NCBI GenBank assembly: GCA_003140175.1
Contig: PLJD01000112.1
Span: 61,322 to 125,321 of the forward strand
Length of the DNA: 64,000 bases
Direction of reading: 5' to 3'
DNA from: Actinomycetota bacterium
GTDB taxonomy: Bacteria; Actinomycetota; Acidimicrobiia; IMCC26256; PALSA-555
The notes beneath the pieces were generated by a model. It had not been told where the DNA came from. It did not search any database and worked only from the letters and a program-made list of their open reading frames with translations. Below are positions 37,600 to 46,053 of the stretch, in pieces. How positions within the stretch are numbered: the stretch's first letter is position 1; every line of letters starts with the position of its first letter. Made by a program: the position numbers and the translations under genes.

Positions 37600-37856
37600 A
37601 GCGACGGCAAGTAGCCGCTCGGCTCCGTCGCCCACGGCGCCTTCGAGTTGAGTCGCTAGCAGGCCGCCTGGTGGGAGGGGGCCCGGCAGTCTTGTCCCAC
37701 CAGAGCGCGAGACTCTGAGGGTGGGAATGGCGAGTAGCCACCGACCAACTAGTGGAGAGAGAGATGACGACTGCCTTGGGACTTCGCCAGCTCTCAACAG
37801 GTCGCGACGGTGAAGGATCAAAGCGTGTTGGTCGCCCACGAAGAACGGCGTGACCT

Positions 37857-38336
37857 TTGACAGTTTTTGCACAGGCTGCGCTCTTCCTCGCATCGTATGC
37901 TCCCCTCTTTGGAGTCTTCGCACTGCTCGACACCTTCGGGAAGGGCCTCCCAACCCTCATTTGCGGGGCACTGGCGATACTCGGCGCTGCGTTGCCGGCG
38001 CTCGTATTCGGCATTGCACGAAGTGTGCGGAGCCAGCCTCTCCACATAGCAACGGCTCGGTCACGAGATGGAGACGTCTTGGCTTATGTCGCGAGCTATC
38101 TAGTCCCGTTTGCGGCAATGGCAGCAAATACCGACCGTCAACGGGCCGCCTTAGCATTATTCGTCGTGCTCGTGGCGGTCCTCTACATTCGAGCGGAGCT
38201 CTTCTATGTGAATCCGCTGATGGCGCTCGCTGGGTATCGCCTTTTCGACGTGGACACGAAGGGGGGCCAGCCCGCCGTGCTGCCTGCCGTAGGCGCTTTG
38301 TCCAGCGGAATAGCACCATCGCGGCTCGGAGACTGA
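37857..38336 (+). CDS. KwaA-like membrane protein of a putative Kiwa defence system
   Basis: Four-TM small protein (MTVFAQAALFLASYAPLFGVFALLD...) directly upstream, same strand, of a DUF4868/KwaB-like gene. Confidence 0.6.
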   Translation: MTVFAQAALFLASYAPLFGVFALLDTFGKGLPTLICGALAILGAALPALVFGIARSVRSQPLHIATARSRDGDVLAYVASYLVPFAAMAANTDRQRAALALFVVLVAVLYIRAELFYVNPLMALAGYRLFDVDTKGGQPAVLPAVGALSSGIAPSRLGD

Positions 38337-38366
38337 GCGACTACGTGTTTTGGGAGGTTTCATCAG

Positions 38367-39383
38367 ATGCCGGACTCGAATGACGTCGGACCGGCCCAAG
38401 TCCTGACCTCCGAGGGTGCACAGGGAGCATTGGACGGGCTCAATTCGATCACGCAAGCGACGCTGCCGACCGGTGTCGTTCTCATAGAACAGCCGATGGG
38501 GCAGCCGGTAGAAGTCTCTCAACTTCGCCCGACCGACAAGTCGGCCCCCAAACTAGGCGAACTGATACAAGCCGCCGCCAAGAAGTTCTCGGCGCTCGAA
38601 GCGATCGATTACGGACCGTCCGCAGAGCCGGCGGGCGGTCAAGTGATGTGGCGCAGCATCGCTGACGTACCCCTCCTTGCGCCTCTCTCCGAACAGCTTG
38701 GCGACCTCGCGGAACTGCCGCTGTTCGACCCTCGTCCCAGCCGACTTCGGGAGGTCCAACTCGTTGGTACCCAAGCCCAAGCCGCCCGTGACGTCGATGT
38801 CGCGCTTTACCAGTCTCTCGGCGGATCCCAAGTACTAGCGGAGTCGAGCCGAATCGGTGTCGTGATGAGGAAAGGCGTACTCGACGTACCGCGCCAGCGA
38901 GGTCAGCTCGTGATCCTTGACCGAGGCGTGGATGCGATTGGCGTCGGTCAATATGTCTTCTTTACGCGACGCGCTGCATTCGATCGGCTTTTCGGATTCC
39001 TTGAGGAGTTGCGAGACCGAGCCCAGCAGACCTTCAACGATGTGACTTCAGTTCTTAAGATCGTCGGCAGAACCGAAATGATTGCTGCGGTAACTGGGGC
39101 GCCAGCGATGCTTGGGAAGATGGCGAGCATTCAACGGAAGCTGGACAAGTATCCGTCGTACAAGGCAGCCCTAACAATGCCGAACCTCCTCAGCTTCGCG
39201 CGGTCTCACCCAGAATGCGGCGTTGAGCTGTCGGGTCAAGGCGACGAGGCGCAGCTCGTATTTCAGAGCGATCCGCGAAACCGCTTCAAGATCTTGAAGT
39301 TGCTCGACGACGATTTCCTTCGATCCGAACTGACAAAATTCGAGTACGAGGCAAATTCCAAAAGCTCACCGATCGGCACTTGA
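38367..39383 (+). CDS. KwaB-like DUF4868 protein of a putative Kiwa defence system
   Basis: C-terminal FKILKLLDDDFLRSELTKFEYEANSKS matches the DUF4868 end motif; overall size and gene order fit KwaB. Confidence 0.68.
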   Translation: MPDSNDVGPAQVLTSEGAQGALDGLNSITQATLPTGVVLIEQPMGQPVEVSQLRPTDKSAPKLGELIQAAAKKFSALEAIDYGPSAEPAGGQVMWRSIADVPLLAPLSEQLGDLAELPLFDPRPSRLREVQLVGTQAQAARDVDVALYQSLGGSQVLAESSRIGVVMRKGVLDVPRQRGQLVILDRGVDAIGVGQYVFFTRRAAFDRLFGFLEELRDRAQQTFNDVTSVLKIVGRTEMIAAVTGAPAMLGKMASIQRKLDKYPSYKAALTMPNLLSFARSHPECGVELSGQGDEAQLVFQSDPRNRFKILKLLDDDFLRSELTKFEYEANSKSSPIGT

Positions 39384-39593
39384 GGCGCTCGATCTGACTG
39401 GTGCGGCTGAGCGTCCGGTTAGAGAGTCGCGTTTCGCGCTCCTTCCGGTGCTTGGAATCAACCGGGGCTGAAGCTGACGGACGCCGCAGCATCGTGGCGC
39501 AATCCGGAGTCTCCACCACGACCCGCTTGATGACTGCTCCCCGCTCCCCGTCTGACGATTTCGGCACCAAAAAAGGGCCCGCAGCCCGACCGC

Positions 39594-39620
39594 GACTCGC
39601 GATCAAGATGACCGCGAGTC
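39594..39620. repeat. GACTCGCG palindrome copy (between kwaB-like and AbiTii genes)
   Basis: gactcgcgatcaagatgaccgcgagtc. Confidence 0.95.
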
Positions 39621-39667
39621 ACCCGGCTGCATGGGGAGCCGGGTCCATCTCGAAGAGCACTCCTTCG

Positions 39668-40605
39668 CTATACGCCGGGTAGACCAAAGTGCGCAGCTAA
39701 TGCCTTTGCGGCCATGGTTCCGAGCGCACCCGCCCCGGCGGTTCCAGCAACAGCCGTTGCCCTAAGCATGAGTCGTCCGAGCCACGCGGTTGCTCGTGGC
39801 CCCATTGCCACGCCCAGCTTCGACTCTTCCGTAGTGCGATCTCCATCGAGGGCGCTCTGCAGATCGCTCAAGTCCTGATCGTCGATACCCAGTTCCCGCA
39901 GAAACTGGAGAAGCCCCGGCTGATCCCCGGCCGACGGGAAGACGATTGACTGCTCAGGATGTGAACTCGCGACTGCAACATTTGCAGTCCCGCCGAAGAT
40001 GTTGGTGATGATCGGTTGAAGCTGTTCCCTCATCGGCGTAGGAGCATCGAGCTGTCCGGCCTCCGGTAGTACATCTTCGAGCGATAGCGCGAGGTTCAGG
40101 ATTCTCGTTCGCACGGTGTCAACAACTCCTCCGAGTTGCCTTGGGGACAAGACGCGCCACGCTTGTTGGAGGCCCATCCCCTGATACAGCCGGACCGTTC
40201 CCCGCTGGATCATTGTGTTAGTCAAGGCGACTGCGTCGGCAGGCCATGCGGCCTCGAGCTGGTCCTCACGTGACAGCCGCTCGAGTTCTGCGATCGGCTC
40301 GCGGTACTCAACATTGAAAAGATAGCCACGTCGCATTTCGTCAGGGAAGCCAACCGACGGGATCGGAGCATTTCGATATGCGCTCCCAAACGAGCCGCCA
40401 AAGTGACCAAGTACCTCTGTCTGGAACGGACCCGGTACTCGGGAAGTTCTGCGTCGGGCGGATATCCGGCTAGCTCGTGATCGACCCAGGACTCCAACTC
40501 GCCTACCTTCAATCGACTCGCAATCACTTTCACTTTTCGAAGCAAGGTAGAAACGGGAACTGCGTCACCGCTGGCTGCATCGACGAGTTCCGTCAGAGGA
40601 GTCAT
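39668..40605 (-). pseudogene. AbiTii-family abortive infection gene, interrupted by one frameshift at ~40401-40430
   Basis: N-part MTPLTELVDAASGDAVPVSTLLRKVKVIASRLKVGELESWVDHELAGYPPDAELPEYRV (ORF 40222-40695); C-part GHFGGSFGSAYRNAPIPSVGFPDEMRRGYLFNVEYREPIAELERL...LSPRQLGGVVDTVRTRIL (ORF 39668-40336). Confidence 0.75.
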
Positions 40606-40804
40606 TCGCTCGCAATCTTCTAGGATCGTATGAGCGGTGTTCGATCGAGCAGGTGCCCGAAGTCTTCCGATCCGCAGGCTCGTGTTCAAGTCCAATGCCG
40701 CCGAAGGACCCAGGTGTCTCCTTCGGCACCGTAAGGGCGACCCAAGGATCTAGACCCCCCTGAGGCGTCCGTCGTTCGCGGTCGAGGCACGGCGGCGACA
40801 GTCC

Positions 40805-40831
40805 GACTCGCGATCCGTCCGACCGCGAGTC
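40805..40831. repeat. GACTCGCG palindrome copy
   Basis: gactcgcgatccgtccgaccgcgagtc. Confidence 0.95.
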
Positions 40832-40887
40832 ATCTCGGGCGCCGGCGCCTCGCCCGGTATCACCGATAGTCTGCAACCGATTGACTC

Positions 40888-40914
40888 GACTCGCGGTTCG
40901 TGGGATCGCGAGTC
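40888..40914. repeat. GACTCGCG palindrome copy, preceded by an extra GACTC
   Basis: gactcgcggttcgtgggatcgcgagtc. Confidence 0.95.
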
Positions 40915-41010
40915 GCGACCAAGATCAGGGCTTGTGACCCGCCGACAGCCGGCGCCGGCATCACCAGGATGTAGTTGCGGAGTCGGTCGTATCGACGGCG
41001 CGGATCAGCC

Positions 41011-41400
41011 TCAGCGATCCGGTGGGAACTCGCGGGGGACCAGCCTGACGCCTTCCGCGGTCCTTCTCGCCAACAGAAGGGCTGGCCACGACGGGGTGTC
41101 GTGCCCGAACCGATCACGTGCCCGCCACAGTTGAGTTTCGGTGGGCTCCGGAGCGGATCCCTGCTTCCGCCGAGTGGTCTCCGCGATACGCGGCGGCGCG
41201 GGGGGCTTGGGGTCGGGCGCGGGGCAGATGGTGCGATGGGGCATGTCGGCTACCACGCCCGGTGGGGCACTGATGGACGAGGTGCCGGGCTCGATCTCTA
41301 GCCACGCGGCGGGGCGGGCGCCGCTCAGGTCCCACACGGTGTGCAGCGAGATGGGCGAGCGTCTGAAGTGCATCAGACGACGCAGTCGATCAAGGGCCAT
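41011..41400 (-). CDS. Hypothetical protein
   Basis: MALDRLRRLMHFRRSPISLHTVWDLSGARPAAWLEIEP...; 129 aa. Confidence 0.45.
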   Translation of the reverse strand: MALDRLRRLMHFRRSPISLHTVWDLSGARPAAWLEIEPGTSSISAPPGVVADMPHRTICPAPDPKPPAPPRIAETTRRKQGSAPEPTETQLWRARDRFGHDTPSWPALLLARRTAEGVRLVPREFPPDR

Positions 41401-41556
41401 GAGTCGACCCTAATCCCGAGATGGTGGAAACGCCATGAGTGGGCGCGCACCCACCACCGAGCTCGTGCCCACCCGCGGCGTTGGGGGATCGAGACGATCT
41501 GTTTCATACCCTGCTAGGCGCGACACCCGGTTGCTTCTCCGTGGTAAAGACTCCTT

Positions 41557-42009
41557 GTGAGCAGCGACGCCACAGCCCGACGTCGGCATTTGGTGGCCCG
41601 GCCTCCATGCAGCGTCTGTGGCGCCCCCGCGACCTCGGTTGAGCTGGTACCTCCCGGTGAAGTTCCGTCGGACTGGCAGAAATGGTCCGTTGAGCTTCGG
41701 CGGGTGTACGAGCAGTTTCACGATCCGATGGAATGGCGATTCCTCTACAGCGGAATCGCAGCCGGAAACCCACTCGGCGGAGACATCTCTGCCGACCGCG
41801 CCACGCGCTATGCCACCGCCTTCTCAGAGCCGCTCGAATATAACAACGTGCGTACGGCGGGTCTCTATGACGAAGCCGGCTTTTGCGCAGAGTGCAGGCT
41901 TCCGTACTGCTCTAGTCACTGGAGCGTCGATCGGGGCGGCTACGGGACCTGCCCGCGAGGCCACGGCAAGAGCCTCGATCCGCACTGGAGTCCGGAGAAC
42001 TACGACTAG
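41557..42009 (+). CDS. Hypothetical protein with cysteine pairs
   Basis: CSVCGAPATSVELVPPGE...FCAECRLPYCSSHW...CPRGHG; stop codon lies in a palindromic repeat copy. Confidence 0.65.
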   Translation: MSSDATARRRHLVARPPCSVCGAPATSVELVPPGEVPSDWQKWSVELRRVYEQFHDPMEWRFLYSGIAAGNPLGGDISADRATRYATAFSEPLEYNNVRTAGLYDEAGFCAECRLPYCSSHWSVDRGGYGTCPRGHGKSLDPHWSPENYD

Positions 42010-42027
42010 CGATATGGATCGCGAGTC
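42004..42027. repeat. GACTCGCG palindrome copy, degenerate; overlaps CDS stop codon
   Basis: gactagcgatatggatcgcgagtc. Confidence 0.75.
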
Positions 42028-42041
42028 AGGCGTTGTCTTCT

Positions 42042-42068
42042 GACTCGCGGTTGGCCAAACCGCGAGTC
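42042..42068. repeat. GACTCGCG palindrome copy, doublet
   Basis: gactcgcggttggccaaaccgcgagtc. Confidence 0.95.
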
Positions 42069-42214
42069 CCGAAACAAATCGATGCTTGCTCCGAGTCGCT
42101 GGGAGCTACGGTGGGTTGGACTCATCCAGAAGCCACGAGAGACCCGGCTCGTTGACGGGCTGGCAACCGGCCATACGGCACGGTGCCTCTGCCGGGAGCG
42201 ATGAGGAGGCTGCC

Positions 42215-42643
42215 ATGCTGCCTGATGCACTTGGGTGGGACGAGATACCCCGCGTGCGCAACTGCGGGAGCTACACACTTGGACACGACGTCCACTTCAT
42301 CCAGGCGAGACTCTCGCTTCGTGACGGTCTGGGCGAATACCAATCTGTGAAGGGAGTCGCGTCGGATGGAACGATCACCTTCGCTGATGGATCGTCAGTG
42401 TGGCATCACAATCCGATGCGCCTGAGAGCAGCGCTGCGCCGTGCGGACAATCTTGCTCGTCTGGGAACTCACGGTGTACTGCGTGTGGCGAGCGATGAGC
42501 ACTCGGACTACTGCTTTAGCGTCTCGCTCGCGAGGGATCCCTGCAGGCCAGAGACAGCTGAAGATCGGCCCGGAGAAACCTTGTTCGACGAGTTGCTCCG
42601 TCGCGGTGGCGGCTTACGCTCCGTCCGGGACGTGCTGAAATGA
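42215..42643 (+). CDS. Hypothetical protein
   Basis: MLPDALGWDEIPRVRNCGSYTLGHDVHFIQARLSLRDG...; ATG after GAGGAGG. Confidence 0.6.
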   Translation: MLPDALGWDEIPRVRNCGSYTLGHDVHFIQARLSLRDGLGEYQSVKGVASDGTITFADGSSVWHHNPMRLRAALRRADNLARLGTHGVLRVASDEHSDYCFSVSLARDPCRPETAEDRPGETLFDELLRRGGGLRSVRDVLK

Positions 42644-42886
42644 ACTCGGAATCATCCAAGCGTACCGCGGGGGTGCGCCATCACTCCGAAGTTCCGAATC
42701 CGACCGAACGAGGCTCATGGGCTCGCGAGTCGCGCGCGGGACGACCGATGCGACTGACGGCCTCCCGAGTTTTTGTGCATGCTGCTGGTGACTATCGTGC
42801 CCAAACGACCACCTACAAGGACGTGTCCGAGAAGTCGGCGTCGCCCACAACCAAAGCCTTGAATGGCTAGGAAGGGAGCTCCGGGC

Positions 42887-43846
42887 ATGGAACCACGCCG
42901 CTTGATCGTTGAGGACGCCATCGCGGAGATGCTCCCAGAGGCAAATCCGACAAAGGCGGCCCTGTCTGACGCCATCAGTCACGCGGCCTGCCTGCTTGAG
43001 GATGACGAGTCCATCCTGCGCCTCTATCAGTGGCCCACCCTCCCACGACGGGAGCGTGGCGCTGGCTTGGTGCTTGTCACGGACCGCGCCTTGATGTCCG
43101 TCGATTCTCGCCCACCAGATGCAGCTCGCTGCCACCGAATTCCGGTCAGCGAGCTTCGCGCAATCACAGTTATCCCGGTCGGTGGTCGGCATCTGACTGG
43201 GGTTGCTGCGCTTGGCGAGCACGACACGGTCGAGTTCTTCATCGGATATCGATACAACGCCGAGAGTTTTGTCGAGGAGCTACGCGGCTGCGCACCGGAT
43301 GCGGTTGGTGCTGATCCCGCTGCGGTGGTTGCTCACTGGTGGGACGATCCACGAATCGCTTGGCCACGCCCCCTTTCGCTTGGCGCCAGATGGGAGTACG
43401 TCAGCGGTTTGGCGGAATTCCCAGGAGGACAGAGCGGCCTGAGAATGGACCTGTCAAGTACTGGAATCGCGGCGACGAGGCTCGGCGCCGGTGGCGTATT
43501 CCGCATCGCCCTGCCCTGGGAGCGCGTACAGGCCCTCCGCGTCGAGGGCGCGCGACAGATGGAACGCCGACCGACGCTCACTCGGATGCTTCCCGTTGGC
43601 TTGATCGGTGCAAAGCGGAGAAAGAACCTGACCCTGGGGTTGGTTGTCGCCGAGCTGAATGATGGGGACGAGGTGATCTTTGCGAGTCCCCGCCACACGG
43701 AGTCTGAGCTGCGTAGCGCATTGTCCAGCATCCTTGCCGCTGCAGGCTCGAGCACGCTCGCGCTACAGCCACCTGGTGCCCGGCGGCTTACTCCCCGAGG
43801 CGACGCCTTCCGCTTGATCGGATCGCCTACGACTCGCGGTTCCTGA
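42887..43846 (+). CDS. Hypothetical PH-like domain protein
   Basis: MEPRRLIVEDAIAEMLPEANPTK...; last codons (TTRGS*) are encoded by repeat copy 43831-43857. Confidence 0.6.
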   Translation: MEPRRLIVEDAIAEMLPEANPTKAALSDAISHAACLLEDDESILRLYQWPTLPRRERGAGLVLVTDRALMSVDSRPPDAARCHRIPVSELRAITVIPVGGRHLTGVAALGEHDTVEFFIGYRYNAESFVEELRGCAPDAVGADPAAVVAHWWDDPRIAWPRPLSLGARWEYVSGLAEFPGGQSGLRMDLSSTGIAATRLGAGGVFRIALPWERVQALRVEGARQMERRPTLTRMLPVGLIGAKRRKNLTLGLVVAELNDGDEVIFASPRHTESELRSALSSILAAAGSSTLALQPPGARRLTPRGDAFRLIGSPTTRGS

Positions 43847-43857
43847 GATCGCGAGTC
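43831..43857. repeat. GACTCGCG palindrome copy, triplet; contains CDS stop codon
   Basis: gactcgcggttcctgagatcgcgagtc. Confidence 0.95.
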
Positions 43858-43880
43858 ACGTACCTGGCCGAAGGCTCTGA

Positions 43881-43908
43881 GACTCACGACTCACGACTCA
43901 CGACTCAC
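43881..43908. repeat. Tandem heptamer (GACTCAC)x4 abutting a palindrome copy
   Basis: gactcacgactcacgactcacgactcac. Confidence 0.95.
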
Positions 43909-43935
43909 GACTCGCGGTTCGACGGATCGCGAGTC
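43909..43935. repeat. GACTCGCG palindrome copy, triplet
   Basis: gactcgcggttcgacggatcgcgagtc. Confidence 0.95.
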
Positions 43936-43950
43936 ATCGGTGACCTTCCC

Positions 43951-43977
43951 GACTCGCGGTTGAGCAGGCCTCGAGTC
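43951..43977. repeat. GACTCGCG palindrome copy, triplet
   Basis: gactcgcggttgagcaggcctcgagtc. Confidence 0.9.
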
Positions 43978-43983
43978 CGGTCA

Positions 43984-45522
43984 TCAGGACCGAGCTGAGA
44001 TTGGCTCACTGACCGGAGGCATCCCTGAGGTTCGTCGGGCGTGTTTCATGGCCGCACCAGCCAGGCCGGCTGCCGCGACCGCAAGGAACCGCCGACGCGA
44101 GCTTCGCCAGACTGGTCGCCGGTACAGGGTCGCCGTCGCCGGTGCGCCGATACAGAGACTGTCGGCCCGTCCGGCGTCGTCGGCCCCAAACGCTACTGGG
44201 ACAACAAGCCCCTCGATGCAGACAGCGAAGAGGAACGGGTCGGCGGCGTCGGTCGGGTGGAGCTCAGTCCCGTGCCGCAGTTGCCCAAGAGGTGACAGGG
44301 CCCGAATAAGCAGGCGCCTGCCTCTGATGAACACCTCGACCTCTCCACAGAGCACTTGCCACACGCGAAAGTTCGTGAGGAACCCGGGCCTTGGTGCGTA
44401 ATAGCCGGTGAGTTCGGACCACGTGTGAGGGCGCGCAGGTACATCGCTTCGCGGGAGCATGCTGGCGGGGTCGGGCACACCTAACACCGACCGGAGTACG
44501 GATGCCGGCAGGAGATGCGCGCCGATGAACGTACTCGTATTGCTCAGGACAACGACGCCGACACCGTCATCTGGAGCCACCAACAACGCTGAGGCGAAAC
44601 CGGGCATGTTGCCATCATGACCGCAGACGCGATGTCTTCCGAGGTAGTCGAGGAAGAAAGCTAGACCCATCGCGGTCGTGATCCGAGGATCGACGCTGAA
44701 CTGTGGCGACATCATTTCGCTCAGCGTTCTGGGCGCGAGCACGTCGCCGTTCCGATCTCCGCCGTCAAGCAGCCACGCGGCGTAACTGATCATGTCGCGC
44801 AGGGATGACAGCACCGATCCGGGGCCAAGCAGGATGAGGTCGTAGTCCTTCACCGGGCGGAACCTGTTGAGGATCCAGTGGTAACCGACAGCCAATTCGT
44901 CGGCAACACGCTCCGTCCGCAAGTAGTCGGTGTGGGCCATCCCGAGCGGCTGCAGGACGCGCTCCCGCATGTGATCCGGGAATGAGTCGCCAGCGAGGTC
45001 CTCGACTAGCTGCCCGAGGACCGCGAAACCGTGGTTCGCGTACGCCCACTTGGAGCCGGCAGCGACATCGGATCGCAACGTGCCGCCGTAGAGCTCAGCC
45101 AGATCCGCGGCCGGCGCCATCGGTCCCCCAGCTCCCCATGCCTCACGGCGAACCACGTCCGAAACCTTGGGAAGCTCTCCTATACCGGCGGTATGGGTCA
45201 GCAGGTGACGGAACGTCACTTCCGGCGCACCCCGTGGAGCCTTGATCTGAAACCTCTTCAGGTAGCCATTCACAGCATCGTCGAGGTTGAACAGCCCTTC
45301 GTCGCGCAGCTGCATCAGGCCGATTGCCGTCAGGGTCTTCGAGACCGACGCAATCCGAAACACCGTGTCGGCGGCCACCGGGCGGCCACCGGCCCGATCC
45401 GCAAGTCCAAGGCACTCAATCGCGGTTTGCTCACCCGTCCCGACGACCGCTACCGCAACGCCGCCCAGAGAATGGCGCCGGCTGGAGTCGACCACCAGCG
45501 CACGAAGATCGGTCATCCGCAA
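43984..45522 (-). CDS. Serine hydrolase (beta-lactamase / class C family)
   Basis: VFRIASVSKTLTAIGLMQLRDEGLFNLDD, GSKWAYANHGFAVLGQLVEDLAG, VCGHDGNMPGF. Confidence 0.9.
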   Translation of the reverse strand: MRMTDLRALVVDSSRRHSLGGVAVAVVGTGEQTAIECLGLADRAGGRPVAADTVFRIASVSKTLTAIGLMQLRDEGLFNLDDAVNGYLKRFQIKAPRGAPEVTFRHLLTHTAGIGELPKVSDVVRREAWGAGGPMAPAADLAELYGGTLRSDVAAGSKWAYANHGFAVLGQLVEDLAGDSFPDHMRERVLQPLGMAHTDYLRTERVADELAVGYHWILNRFRPVKDYDLILLGPGSVLSSLRDMISYAAWLLDGGDRNGDVLAPRTLSEMMSPQFSVDPRITTAMGLAFFLDYLGRHRVCGHDGNMPGFASALLVAPDDGVGVVVLSNTSTFIGAHLLPASVLRSVLGVPDPASMLPRSDVPARPHTWSELTGYYAPRPGFLTNFRVWQVLCGEVEVFIRGRRLLIRALSPLGQLRHGTELHPTDAADPFLFAVCIEGLVVPVAFGADDAGRADSLCIGAPATATLYRRPVWRSSRRRFLAVAAAGLAGAAMKHARRTSGMPPVSEPISARS

Positions 45523-45825
45523 CCCAACAAGTCGCCACCCACCAGCCGCAAGTTTACCGGGTCAGCTGGGCCTCCGGGTCGGCGAGGCGCTGCTCTCGTA
45601 CGAACTCCTGAAGGCCGAGCACGACGTCCTCGAAGACCGCGTCCATCGACCCGGACCGGTCAAGGAGAAACCAGATGTGAGCGGGATGTGTCGCTGCTTC
45701 GCTGTGATGTGACTCACTCATCCCTGAATTATGAGCGCTCGGTGAGACATTGCGCGTGGGAGTTGCGAACTACACACGTGTCATCAACTGGGCGGGGAGC
45801 TCATCGGGTCGTCCAAGAACTCTGT

Positions 45826-45852
45826 GACTCGCGGATGGTCTGACCGCGAGTC
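45826..45852. repeat. GACTCGCG palindrome copy
   Basis: gactcgcggatggtctgaccgcgagtc. Confidence 0.95.
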
Positions 45853-46053
45853 GCGACCAGGGCGCGCGCGGGCGCCGATCGGGTTCGCGTAATGGTGCCG
45901 GACGTCGGCGACTCCAAGTGGTTGCTGATGTAGACGTGACTGCCTGTGCGCCCCAGCTCGTCTCGGCATGCTGGAACAGGAGTTGCCAGCCGATGGGGAT
46001 CCCTCCGGTGAGGATCATGATCTCGCAGCCCTTGCGCGTGAAGCCTCAAATGA

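Noticed and set aside
43831-43977. Clustered palindromes as a CRISPR array
   Set aside because: At most three units, spacers 14-50 nt, variation inside the repeat centre and no cas genes; the family is dispersed over the whole window.
45770-46049. Minus-strand frames with ILTGGIPIGWQLLFQHAETSWGA / GSHVYISNHLES as a gene remnant
   Set aside because: Looks like a possible frameshifted remnant but no family could be recognised; not claimed.
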